DNA of 9,355 nucleotides from Acidobacteriota bacterium. GTDB lineage: Bacteria; Acidobacteriota; Terriglobia; Terriglobales; Acidobacteriaceae. The notes beneath the pieces were generated by a model. It ran no database searches, was not told where the DNA came from, and worked only from the letters and a program-made list of their open reading frames with translations. A program made the translations under genes and the position numbers. The stretch is from NCBI GenBank assembly GCA_003224785.1, contig QHZV01000008.1, positions 1 through 9,355 on the forward strand, given 5' to 3'. Positions 1 to 6,688 of this stretch are shown here, in pieces (position 1 is the first letter of the stretch; every line of letters begins with the position of its first letter).

Positions 1-2
1 TA

Positions 3-221
3 GGAAGAGTCAGGCCATTTGCACACGTATTGTTTGGGGCCGCAGATAGTACTGGCGCGAGTTCAGATTTTTCATTTGCCAGCGCGGTTGGCGGCGGTCT
101 GGACTTTAAAATTGCTCCGATTCTCGGCTGGCGCTTCCAAGGCGATTACATTCACACGCACTTTTCGGGACAGCCACAGGGCCACGCCAGGTTTTCTACG
201 GGAATTGTGTTGCGTTTCTGA
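3..221 (+). CDS. Outer-membrane beta-barrel protein, C-terminal part only
   Basis: The frame is open from the left edge to a TGA at 219-221, so only the last 72 or so residues are visible and the start lies outside the window. The peptide begins GRVRPFAHVLFGA and continues with alternating polar/hydrophobic strands (GGGLDFKIAP, WRFQGDYIHTHF, ARFSTGIVLRF). It ends in Phe, as expected for a barrel recognised by the BAM machinery. The 'RPFAHVLFGA ... GGGLD ... DY ... STGIV' arrangement is familiar from small OmpA-like or porin-family barrels of Acidobacteria. That assignment is family knowledge rather than a search result. Its role, whether pore, adhesion or structural, cannot be told from the fragment. 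The following gene starts 81 bases downstream with its own ribosome binding site. Confidence 0.7.
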   Translation, partial: GRVRPFAHVLFGAADSTGASSDFSFASAVGGGLDFKIAPILGWRFQGDYIHTHFSGQPQGHARFSTGIVLRF

Positions 222-302
222 GCTTCGATCCAAGCAAGGAATCTGTATTGGTATTTAAGGTAAACTGAGATCAAGCCCGCTCACATCGTCAGGAGTAAAC
301 GT

Positions 303-1400
303 ATGAAAGCAAGAACCTCCCTGTTCCTGCGGACCATTGCGTCCGTTGTTGTCCTCGCGCTTGCGGTGGCGTGCGCAAAGCCTGCAAATGACACCCAGAC
401 GGTTTCCAGTATTCAAGCGAAGCTTTCTTCAGATTCTGGATTGCAGGGCAAGCAAATGACTGTGCAATCCGACAAAGGTACGGTCACTCTTTCCGGTACA
501 GTTGATAACGACGCGCAGCGCGAAGCCGCGGCAAAATACGCGGCGTCCGAACCCGGCGTGAAGACGGTAATCAACAATCTGCAGGTGGGAAGGCAGCAAG
601 CAGCCGCAGAGCCGGCGCCTGCGCCCGAGGCAACTCCTGCACCAATCCGCGAGTCGCCGCGGTCCCGGCAAAAAGAAAAGCCATCGCCATCGCGTAAGCA
701 TAGCCATTACGCGGCGAATTCGAACGATCAGATGGCGCAGGCCTCACCTCCTCCAGCGACGAACTCGGTGCCGCCGCCGAGTCAGGATCCAGTCGCTGCG
801 CCTGTTCAGCAGGCTGCTGCCACACCTCCGCCACCACCTGAGCCAGCGAAAGTCACAGTGCCTTCGGGAGCTGTGATTCCGGTCCGCTTGGTGGACGCGA
901 TTGACAGCGCGACTGCGCAGGTTGGTGACACCTTCCACGCAACCCTGGACGCCCCAGTGGCGGTTGACGGAGACGTTGCGATTCTTGCGCACTACGACGT
1001 GGAAGGTCACGTAGTGAACGCGCAATCTTCCGGAAAGTTTGCCGGACGGGCTTTGCTCGAACTGCAGCTTGACCGGATTAAGGTCGGCGAGAAGTACTAC
1101 AACATTGAAACCGATCACTTTAAACAAGAAACCGGTTCGCGGGGAAAAAACACCGCGGAAAAAGTTGGCGGTGGCGCGATTGCCGGAGCCATCCTCGGCG
1201 GAATTTTTGGCGGGGGCAAAGGCGCTGCAATCGGTTCGGTCGCAGGGGCGGGGGCCGGAGGCGGGGTGCAAGCGGCGAGTAAAAAGCCGGACATCAAACT
1301 GTCTTCAGAGAAGGTCCTGACCTTCACTTTGCAATCGCCGGTTACTATAGTACCCACGACGAAGCCGGCGCGGGCGGCGGCCAGCACAAATCAGCAGTGA
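303..1400 (+). CDS. BON-domain lipoprotein with Pro-rich linker and glycine zipper
   Basis: This 365-residue envelope protein starts at ATG 303, with AGGAG at 291-295 seven bases upstream. Residues 1-23 are a signal peptide ending in a weak lipobox (AVA-C24), so a lipid anchor is likely. Residues about 32-96 form a BON domain (GTVTLSGTVDND ... VKTVINNLQV), a fold linked to membrane or periplasmic binding (OsmY type). Residues about 97-183 are a Pro/Ala/Gln-rich linker with a basic stretch (RSRQKEK, RKH). From about 184 a beta-rich domain follows (VPSGAVIPVRLVDAIDSA ... VGDTFHATLD). It is interrupted by a glycine-zipper helix pair at 289-321 (GGGAIAGAILGG, GGGKGAAIGS) before closing with LTFTLQSPVTI. 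The C-terminal layout is common in acidobacterial hypothetical proteins. A structural role between outer membrane and periplasm is inferred. A strong terminator follows directly. Confidence 0.8.
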   Translation: MKARTSLFLRTIASVVVLALAVACAKPANDTQTVSSIQAKLSSDSGLQGKQMTVQSDKGTVTLSGTVDNDAQREAAAKYAASEPGVKTVINNLQVGRQQAAAEPAPAPEATPAPIRESPRSRQKEKPSPSRKHSHYAANSNDQMAQASPPPATNSVPPPSQDPVAAPVQQAAATPPPPPEPAKVTVPSGAVIPVRLVDAIDSATAQVGDTFHATLDAPVAVDGDVAILAHYDVEGHVVNAQSSGKFAGRALLELQLDRIKVGEKYYNIETDHFKQETGSRGKNTAEKVGGGAIAGAILGGIFGGGKGAAIGSVAGAGAGGGVQAASKKPDIKLSSEKVLTFTLQSPVTIVPTTKPARAAASTNQQ

Positions 1401-1415
1401 AATTATTTGCAGTAT

Positions 1416-1446
1416 TGAGCGCGGCGCAATCCGCGCTCATTTTTTT
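1416..1446 (+). terminator. Rho-independent terminator of the BON lipoprotein gene
   Basis: A perfect 9-bp stem (TGAGCGCGG at 1416-1424, CCGCGCTCA at 1431-1439) encloses a 6-base loop (CGCAAT). Seven T residues follow at 1440-1446. It lies 15 bases after the stop codon at 1400. It separates this gene from the kinase gene starting at 1550, which therefore probably has its own promoter in 1447-1549. Confidence 0.9.
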
Positions 1447-1549
1447 GTACTCCCGCGTGTAGCGTTTCGAACAATTCGTGCTAAATTCCCTTACAGAGTT
1501 CGTGTAGTACTCCTGCCGCTTCTTCACAGTCGCCCGTCGTTGTTCGGTC

Positions 1550-3004
1550 ATGGACAAACGTTACAGTCCGATCTATAGATTTGAGCCGCGATGGTCAGAC
1601 CGCGTCGCGTGGTACGGATCCGCGCTCGCTGCGACCGCACTCTCCTGGTGTATCTGGTGGCTGTCGCCGGTAATGCACCAAGACCCATTCGTTATTTTTA
1701 TCCTCGCTGTGGTTTTCGTCGCGCGATTTTTCGGCTTTGGACCAGCTGTGCTCTGTACCTTCAGTTCGGCCCTCGTGCTCGATTACTTTGTGTTCGGTCC
1801 AAAAAGTGGAATCGAGATCTCGCAGACCGAACTGCAAAGAGTGGGAATTTTCGTATTGATCTCAGTGCTGGTAGCGGGACTGGCGCGCCAGCGTTCGCGG
1901 GCAGAAGAGAAAGCCGACGAAGTGCGACAACAACTGGCAGCAATCGTAACCTCCTCCGAGGACGCTATTGTCAGTTTCACTGTGGATGGAATTGTTACGA
2001 GTTGGAACCGAGGAGCGGAAGCTCTGTATGGATACACTGAAACCGAGATTCTCGGCAGACCTATTTCCGTTCTGGTGCCGCCCGACCGGCTGGAAGAATT
2101 CGGGAACAATCTGTTGCGGCTGAATCGCGAAGAGCGCGTGGGCAGCTATCAAACGGAAAGGCTGGACAAGAATGGAACCCGTCTCACAGTTCTGCTTTCG
2201 GTTTCGCCCCTGCGCAATGAGGAAGGCAAGTTGGTCGGCGCGTCCGCAATTGCGCGTGATGTAAGCGCACAGAAGCGCACCGAACAGGCGCTCCGTCGCA
2301 ATGAACGGTTGGCGACCGCGGGAAGGCTGACTGCCGCGATTGCGCATGAGATCAAGAACCCGCTCGAGGCACTGACCAATCTCGTATATCTGGCGCGGCG
2401 GGACGCCTCGAGTCGTGACGAGTATCTCCGCCTAGCCGAGCAGGAGATTGGCAGGCTCGATTCGATCGCGCAGCAAGCATTGGGCTTCGTCCGTGAAACC
2501 GCATCTCCAGAACCCCTGGATGCAGGCAAGATTCTGGAGGAAGTCTTACAGCTGTACTTGCGCAAGCTACAGAGTAAACGTGTGGTCGTGGACCGCCATC
2601 TCGGCGAGAATTTGGAGATTCGGGGCTATCCCGGAGAACTGCGTCAATTGATTTCAAATTTAATTCTCAACGCCATGGATGCCATGCAAGAAGGCGGCAG
2701 GCTTAGATTGAGAGTCGCGCGAACTCACGAATATTCGGGAGAGCAGAGATCGGGTGTGCGGATTACGGTTGCGGACACTGGAAATGGGATCAAGCCTGTC
2801 GATCTGCCGCACATCTTTGAACCGTTCTACACAACCAAGAAAGATTCTGGCACCGGACTGGGACTCTGGCTGGCTTATGGAACAGTGCAGAAGCACGGCG
2901 GGTGGATGCGGGTGGCCAGTCGCACAAGCCCGGGCAATAGTGGCACCGTTTTTGCCGTCTTCCTGCCCGAGTCGCCAGGCATGGCCAACTCGCAAGCGGC
3001 GTAG
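1550..3004 (+). CDS. Membrane sensor histidine kinase (DUF4118-PAS-HisKA-HATPase)
   Basis: This 484-residue protein has a complete kinase core. Residues about 22-112 carry four hydrophobic segments resembling the DUF4118 (KdpD-type) membrane module (SWCIWWLSP, FVIFILAVVFVARFFGFGP, LVLDYFVFGP, GIFVLISVLVAGLA). A PAS domain spans about 126-240 (SSEDAIVSFTVDG, WNRGAEALYGYTETEILGRP, RDVSAQKRTEQ). HisKA has its H-box at AIAHEIKNPLEAL, phosphoacceptor His266. The HATPase domain shows the N-box NLILNAMDAM (N370, N374), G1 DTGNGI (409-414), F-box FEPFYTTK (423-430) and G2 GTGLGL (434-439). It should autophosphorylate and pass phosphate to a response regulator, but none is encoded nearby and no receiver domain is fused, so it is an orphan kinase here. 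Osmotic or K+ sensing by analogy with KdpD is unsupported. The ATG at 1550 has no clear Shine-Dalgarno sequence, so the exact start is less certain than the gene. Confidence 0.92.
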   Translation: MDKRYSPIYRFEPRWSDRVAWYGSALAATALSWCIWWLSPVMHQDPFVIFILAVVFVARFFGFGPAVLCTFSSALVLDYFVFGPKSGIEISQTELQRVGIFVLISVLVAGLARQRSRAEEKADEVRQQLAAIVTSSEDAIVSFTVDGIVTSWNRGAEALYGYTETEILGRPISVLVPPDRLEEFGNNLLRLNREERVGSYQTERLDKNGTRLTVLLSVSPLRNEEGKLVGASAIARDVSAQKRTEQALRRNERLATAGRLTAAIAHEIKNPLEALTNLVYLARRDASSRDEYLRLAEQEIGRLDSIAQQALGFVRETASPEPLDAGKILEEVLQLYLRKLQSKRVVVDRHLGENLEIRGYPGELRQLISNLILNAMDAMQEGGRLRLRVARTHEYSGEQRSGVRITVADTGNGIKPVDLPHIFEPFYTTKKDSGTGLGLWLAYGTVQKHGGWMRVASRTSPGNSGTVFAVFLPESPGMANSQAA

Positions 3005-3109
3005 CCGTCCACACTCATGGCCGCGGCCCTCAATTGGCCGTGTAACAACCCTGCCCCATGTCCTTCAGTCCAATGACCTTTGTACCCACGTAGCCTCGTC
3101 TCCCCGACA

Positions 3110-3115
3110 TATAAT
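3110..3115 (+). promoter_or_regulatory. Possible -10 box upstream of the prepilin peptidase gene
   Basis: A perfect TATAAT lies 10 bases before ATG 3126. No good -35 hexamer sits 16-18 bases upstream; a TTGTAC at 3080-3085 is 24 bases away. If used, the transcript would start around 3121-3124 and be nearly leaderless for the ATG, or have about a 45-base leader for the alternative TTG start at 3168. Confidence 0.4.
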
Positions 3116-3125
3116 CAGGCCAGTT

Positions 3126-4091
3126 ATGCCCGTGAATTCGCGGGCAAACGTGTCGCCTGGAGATACATTGGATCCGATCATTTCAGGGGGAGTGTTCGCG
3201 CTGGGGCTGGCATTTGGCAGCTTCCTGAACGTGTGCATCTACCGGATGCCGCGCGGACTCTCGGTCGTGCGGCCCGGCTCTGCATGTCCCGGATGTGGGA
3301 AAGCGATTCGTTTTTACGACAATGTTCCGGTCTTGAGTTGGCTATTTCTTCGTGGACGCTGCCGGAACTGTTCCGTAAAAATCACTCCAAGATACGCCAT
3401 CGTAGAACTCCTGACCGGCGGTCTTTTTCTGCTCTGCTACTCGCATTTCGGATTGACGATTGCAATGCTGAAGTGTGCTGTCTTTGGATTTCTGCTCCTC
3501 GGCTTAATTTTTACCGATGCCGAGACGCATCTTCTGCCGGACAAATTAACTTTGACGGGGTTGGTCGCGGGCCTCGCGTTCAGTTTGCTGGTTCCGGTGA
3601 ACGATCTGCTTTCGATGGTGTTGCCCGGCGTTGTTCAGTTGCCGGTCAGTTCGGATCTTTCCTGGCGGCTGTTTTCGCTTATGGACGCGCTCTTCGGCGC
3701 CGCCGTTGGAGCGTCGTTTCTATATGGAGTGGGAGTCGTTTATCTGCGTTGGCGTGGCGTGGAGGGCATGGGTTTCGGCGATGTGAAATTGATGGCGATG
3801 ATCGGATCGTTTGTCGGGCTGCGGCTGACGATTCTGACAATTTTCACCGCTTCCATTGCGGGATCAGCTTTTGGATTGTGGACAGTTTTCGCTGTATGGA
3901 TCAAGCGTACGCAGCGTCGGAGGCACGCGTTTCATGAGTCCGGTCTGGCCGCCCGGAGAAACGCTTGGGCTTCGGCGAAAGTCGCGCTGCGGCGCCATCA
4001 GATGCCGTTCGGGGTTTTCCTGGGCAGCATGGGGCTGGTGGCGTTTTTCTTTGGTCAGCAGTTTCTCCACTGGTATTGGAGGCTGATGTGA
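3126..4091 (+). CDS. pilD: Type IV prepilin peptidase / N-methyltransferase (A24 family)
   Basis: This inner-membrane aspartyl protease cleaves the leader of type IV pilins or type II secretion pseudopilins and N-methylates the new N-terminus. From ATG 3126 it is 321 residues. The N-terminal domain has the hallmark FGSFLNVCIYRMPRG (30-44) and two zinc-type CxxC pairs (C54/C57, C79/C82), needed in typical bifunctional enzymes. The two catalytic aspartates are D131 (FTDAETHLLPD) and D219 (GMGFGDVKLM, the GxGD motif). Hydrophobic helices fill 91-160 and 184-310. A basic loop of about 35 residues (WIKRTQRRR ... KVALRRHQ, 258-292) precedes the last helix (PFGVFLGSMGLVAFFFG). The reading frame is open well upstream, so the start is a choice: ATG 3126 follows a TATAAT, whereas TTG 3168 has a better ribosome site. 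The last codons overlap the next gene. No pilin or secretion genes are in view. Confidence 0.93.
   Translation: MPVNSRANVSPGDTLDPIISGGVFALGLAFGSFLNVCIYRMPRGLSVVRPGSACPGCGKAIRFYDNVPVLSWLFLRGRCRNCSVKITPRYAIVELLTGGLFLLCYSHFGLTIAMLKCAVFGFLLLGLIFTDAETHLLPDKLTLTGLVAGLAFSLLVPVNDLLSMVLPGVVQLPVSSDLSWRLFSLMDALFGAAVGASFLYGVGVVYLRWRGVEGMGFGDVKLMAMIGSFVGLRLTILTIFTASIAGSAFGLWTVFAVWIKRTQRRRHAFHESGLAARRNAWASAKVALRRHQMPFGVFLGSMGLVAFFFGQQFLHWYWRLM
3158..3163 (+). promoter_or_regulatory. Ribosome-binding site supporting alternative TTG start of pilD
   Basis: TGGAGA sits 4 bases before an in-frame TTG at 3168-3170. Starting there would give a protein beginning (M)DPIISGGVFALGLAFGSF, close to the usual N-terminus of prepilin peptidases and 14 residues shorter than the ATG version. 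No comparable Shine-Dalgarno precedes ATG 3126. Confidence 0.35.
4078..4082 (+). promoter_or_regulatory. Shine-Dalgarno fixing the GTG start at 4088
   Basis: GGAGG inside the last codons of the prepilin peptidase gene lies 5 bases before GTG 4088. Together with the overlap of start and stop (ATGTGA at 4086-4091) it identifies the start of the next gene and indicates translational coupling. Confidence 0.75.
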
Positions 4092-4936
4092 AGCTGCTGA
4101 CCAATCCACTTTTTTTTCGTGCGGCAATGGTTCTGCTTTGCTCGGTGGCAGCATTCGTGATTGGCGCGATCGCCATTCGCATATTGCGTAACAGCATTGT
4201 GGAAACCGGCGACATGTCAGATTCTTCTGGCGCGGCGACATCGCTTCCGCTGCAAGCCTACACGGTCATTCAGCAGCTCAAACAGCAGAAGTTTGCTTTA
4301 CAAAATGAGCAGCAACAGCAACGTCGGCGAACCAAGACCTCTGAACACATCACCTCCTCCATCATTGCCAATCTTCCCGTCGGGATGCTGTTTGTGGGAC
4401 CCAACGGGCTGGTCCGGCAGGCGAACGCTGCGGCTCGAAGAATTCTGGGTTTCGCATCACTCATGGGAATGAGCATGGCGGAGATCTTTCGCGATACCAA
4501 GGTTTTGTCGGGAGACGGGCGCGAATCAAAAGCAACGGATGCTTTCAGCAAAGGGCTGCATGGCGAGTCGTGTGACGAGGTTCTTGAAGCCTGGTACGTG
4601 ACCCCCAGCGGTGAAGATCGTTCGCTGAAGATCACGCTGATTCCGGTGTGTGTGCCCGGAGGCGAAGTTCTCGGACTGGCTTCAGTCATTGCCGATCACG
4701 GCGAAGCGGCAGCCTTGCGGCACGCGCGAGTCCTTCGCGCCGAGGAATCCGCGGAATTGGCACTGGATCTGCGCAGTTCGCTCGCGACAATCCGTGAGTG
4801 GGCAGAACAAATGAAAACGGCCGCGGGCCCAAGTACCGGTCTCGCAGGCGACATATCGGCGGAAGCCGGACGCCTGGAAAAAGTCGTTGGCCAATTTCTC
4901 GCTGGTGACGAACAGGCTAAAGGCGCACACGCTTAG
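4088..4936 (+). CDS. Membrane-anchored PAS protein with kinase-dead HisKA-like tail
   Basis: From GTG 4088 the product is 282 residues. Residues 11-33 form one transmembrane helix (AAMVLLCSVAAFVIGAIAI). A Gln-rich probable coiled coil follows (about 58-85). A PAS domain spans about 88-205 (ITSSIIANLPVGMLFVGPNG, QANAAARRILGF, GGEVLGLASVIAD). Residues about 214-272 align by eye with a HisKA dimerisation domain: LDLRSSLATIREWAEQM ... DISAEAGRLEKVVGQFL matches the pattern HELRSPLATI ... EAxRLxxLVxxFL. However, the His position is Leu226, the Glu is Asp227 and the Pro is Ser231. The protein stops with no HATPase domain. It therefore should not be a histidine kinase. A sensory scaffold, or a remnant of a PilS-like kinase that commonly accompanies pilus genes, is inferred. 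It is coupled to the upstream prepilin peptidase gene, suggesting co-expression. No downstream frame restores an ATPase domain. Confidence 0.8.
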   Translation: MKLLTNPLFFRAAMVLLCSVAAFVIGAIAIRILRNSIVETGDMSDSSGAATSLPLQAYTVIQQLKQQKFALQNEQQQQRRRTKTSEHITSSIIANLPVGMLFVGPNGLVRQANAAARRILGFASLMGMSMAEIFRDTKVLSGDGRESKATDAFSKGLHGESCDEVLEAWYVTPSGEDRSLKITLIPVCVPGGEVLGLASVIADHGEAAALRHARVLRAEESAELALDLRSSLATIREWAEQMKTAAGPSTGLAGDISAEAGRLEKVVGQFLAGDEQAKGAHA

Positions 4937-4956
4937 CAATGAATTAGTTCTTGCAT

Positions 4957-4961
4957 GGAGG
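4957..4961 (+). promoter_or_regulatory. Shine-Dalgarno fixing the ATG start at 4969
   Basis: GGAGG lies 7 bases before ATG 4969. This favours that codon over the in-frame TTG at 4951, which would put the ribosome site inside the gene. Confidence 0.7.
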
Positions 4962-4968
4962 CAAACAT

Positions 4969-5510
4969 ATGGAGCAACGCTTGAAACGGATTTTCGTCCT
5001 GACCATGGCGGCGATTTGTCTCGCACCAGTGACGACTGCTACTGCGCAAACGCAGTCCCAACCTCTGGGTGATTATGCGCGTGCGGTAAAGAAGACCAAG
5101 CGCGTTGAAAAGTCTGCGAAGACGTACGATAACGATAATCTGCCGGAAAATGGCAAGGTGAGCGTTGTGGGTGCTGCATCGCCCGAATCCACGTCAACAA
5201 ACGACGATAAAGCCGATTCTCCGAAAAAGGCCGATGACTCGCCCCAGCTGAAGGATGGCAGAAGGGCAAAGTTGATTTGTTGTCGCGCGAGGTGGATGTG
5301 CTGCAGCGGGAATTGCAAGTTAAGAAGGCCGATTTCAACTCCAGCACGGCGCGGACAGTGCAAAACCCTCGCGGTTTCGATGAAGAAGAGGCGAAGTACA
5401 AACAGCAGATCGCCGACAAGCAGAAGGTCCTCGACGAAGCTAAAGGTAAGTTGACCGAGTTCCAGGAGCAGGCGCGAAAATCAGGCGTGCCAAATTCGAC
5501 GAGAGAATAA
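4969..5510 (+). pseudogene. Exported coiled-coil protein gene with apparent -1 frameshift
   Basis: The first frame starts at ATG 4969 and encodes a signal peptide (MEQRLKRIFVLTMAAICLAP ... TATA-Q, about 26 residues), then LGDYARAVKKTKRVEK, a DNDNLP motif and a low-complexity Ser/Asp/Lys region to about residue 95 (SPQLK). Continuing in that frame gives Cys/Arg-rich nonsense to 5454. One frame back, the sequence from about 5250 reads WQKGKVDLLSREVDVLQREL ... EEEAKYKQQIADKQKVLDEAKGKL ... KSGVPNSTRE and stops at 5508-5510. This is a plausible coiled coil that belongs to the same protein. The intact product would be about 180 residues. The break lies between 5238 and about 5290, most simply as one lost base near 5253-5256 (GGATGG for GGAATGG, restoring E-W-Q). 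Whether this is a true mutation, an assembly error or recoding is unknown. Function is unrecognised; similar small exported proteins occur in Acidobacteria. It lies 32 bases after the PAS gene, and the DinB-like gene converges 4 bases beyond. Confidence 0.7.
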
Positions 5511-5514
5511 CAAC

Positions 5515-6015
5515 TCAGTTCTGCCTTAAGCGCAGGATCTGCTTCGCGTGATGCCTGCCATGGACTAGATGGAATTTGCTCCACTCATTGGTCGTCAGCG
5601 GACCGAGCACCGGATGATCGGCCACGGGCTTTGAATTGCCGAAGCGTGCTTCGCATTCGCGAATTATTTCTTCCATGTGCGTCAGGTTCTGAATAACTTC
5701 AACTGTTACTTGCGATGGCGGGAGATTGCGCGGAAGCACACGTTCAGGCGATTTCCGGCCTGATGGAAACAGGCCCAGCCCGGTAAGAAAAAAACGCGGC
5801 CAACGTTTGCTGCGGCGGTCAGGACTGGCGAGGGTTTGACCGGCCGTGAGACAACGTTGCAGATTCTTCGCGGTGCCGATATAGGTTAGATTCAGATGAT
5901 CGAGAATCTCAGCCGCGCACCATTTGCCATCGGGATGACGCGCAAGGTCGGCAGGCGTCATGCCGTGAATTGCTTCGGTTATGGCCGTGCGCAGTTGCTC
6001 GAGAGTATTGTTCAT
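5515..6015 (-). CDS. DinB-like (DUF1569/DinB_2-type) four-helix protein
   Basis: This 166-residue protein is read from ATG 6015 to TGA 5515-5517 on the minus strand. The N-terminus MNNTLEQLRTAITEAIHGMT and the WCAAEILDHLNLTY segment (32-45) resemble the first helices of the DinB superfamily. The C-terminal HLVHGRHHAKQI (149-160) supplies the usual paired histidines. H40, H152 and H156 would form the metal-binding triad seen in family members. Substrates are unknown for most of the family; some are metal-dependent thiol transferases (bacillithiol or mycothiol type), but nothing here fixes the thiol. The gene converges on the frameshifted gene, with only 4 bases between stop codons and no terminator hairpin. 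It diverges from the small lipoprotein gene at 6082 across a 66-base gap that must hold both promoters. The Shine-Dalgarno before ATG 6015 is poor. Confidence 0.8.
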   Translation of the reverse strand: MNNTLEQLRTAITEAIHGMTPADLARHPDGKWCAAEILDHLNLTYIGTAKNLQRCLTAGQTLASPDRRSKRWPRFFLTGLGLFPSGRKSPERVLPRNLPPSQVTVEVIQNLTHMEEIIRECEARFGNSKPVADHPVLGPLTTNEWSKFHLVHGRHHAKQILRLRQN

Positions 6016-6081
6016 AGCTTATTTAGTAGAATGCACCGGATACTCCCGGTTCGCAAATTTTCTTCCAAAAGGGGGCTTTAA

Positions 6082-6675
6082 ATGAAACGGCTCGCGCTGG
6101 TTCTGCTGTCTCTGGCTGTGGCTTCGGGATGTACATCGGGATCGAACCCACCCCCGGAAAAGCCTAAGCCTGCGGAACCGTTGACCGGGAGAAGCGCCTT
6201 CCAGCAACTGTTTATCTCGGCGCGGGGTTGGGCTCCCGACGCGCGGCCTTACCAACTTCAATCCCAGGCTCGCCCAGATAGCAAGGGCAAGGATGGCAAA
6301 GCACTCCTGTGGCGCGGAGCGTTTGCTTCGGCAGCCCAGAGCAGTTCGCGGTCGTACGTATGGTCCGGAGTCGAATCGCAGGATACTCCGCGCGGGGTCA
6401 CTCCCGGCACCCAGGATTCTTACATGCCCGGCAATTCTTTTGAGATGGCGTTCCTTAAAGTGGACTCTGATCAGGCCTTCGATGTGGCGCAGAAGCATGG
6501 AGGCGAGAAAATATTGCAGGAAAATCCAGATACTCCAGTCTCGTATTTTCTGGATTGGAACCGCAGTGAAAACAATCTGGTCTGGCACGTGATTTACGGC
6601 AATGGCCGCAACGACGCCAAGTTAGTGGCCGACGTGGATGCGAGTACGGGACTCTTCCTTCGCAAAGAAAAGTAG
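6082..6675 (+). CDS. Small lipoprotein of unknown function
   Basis: The product is 197 residues, with ATG 6082 preceded by GGGGG at 6071-6075. Residues 1-16 are a lipoprotein signal (MKRLALVLLSLAVASG-C17), followed by a Pro/Lys-rich tether (PPPEKPKPAEP). The body has no motif I can name firmly. It contains FQQLFISARGWAPDARPYQL, then RSYVWSGVESQDTPRGVTPG, then an alpha/beta tail (AFDVAQKHGGEKIL, YFLDWNRSENNLVWHVIYG, KLVADVDASTGLFLRKEK). The ending, a W-x-V strand followed by V-D-A-S-T-G, recalls PepSY-type periplasmic domains. That resemblance is weak and is an inference. The gene is transcribed divergently from the DinB-like gene and converges on ribD, with 13 bases between stop codons and no hairpin terminator seen. 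Confidence 0.8.
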   Translation: MKRLALVLLSLAVASGCTSGSNPPPEKPKPAEPLTGRSAFQQLFISARGWAPDARPYQLQSQARPDSKGKDGKALLWRGAFASAAQSSSRSYVWSGVESQDTPRGVTPGTQDSYMPGNSFEMAFLKVDSDQAFDVAQKHGGEKILQENPDTPVSYFLDWNRSENNLVWHVIYGNGRNDAKLVADVDASTGLFLRKEK

Positions 6676-6688
6676 GTTCGCTCCGCGT

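Noticed and set aside
744..1271. Long minus-strand open frame inside the BON lipoprotein gene
   Set aside because: It is Arg/Ser/Trp-rich with no recognisable domain and lies opposite a well-supported gene; it is a composition shadow.
1862..2565. Overlapping minus-strand open frames opposite the histidine kinase
   Set aside because: They lie antisense to the PAS and HisKA coding region, with no domain signal or ribosome site.
3005..3125. Terminator between the histidine kinase and prepilin peptidase genes
   Set aside because: GGCC-rich partial palindromes are present but there is no stable stem followed by a T-run.
3080..3937. 285-codon plus-strand open frame overlapping the prepilin peptidase
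   Set aside because: It is an alternate frame of pilD without motifs; the pilD frame carries both catalytic Asp residues and the CxxC pairs.
5238..5290. Programmed -1 ribosomal frameshifting in the coiled-coil gene
   Set aside because: No X-XXY-YYZ slippery heptamer or clear downstream structure was found at the switch; a lost base or assembly error is simpler, though recoding is not excluded.
6035..6050. Inverted repeat ACCGG-6-CCGGT in the divergent gap between the DinB-like and lipoprotein genes, as an operator
   Set aside because: A 5-bp arm is too short to distinguish from chance, and no regulator is encoded nearby.
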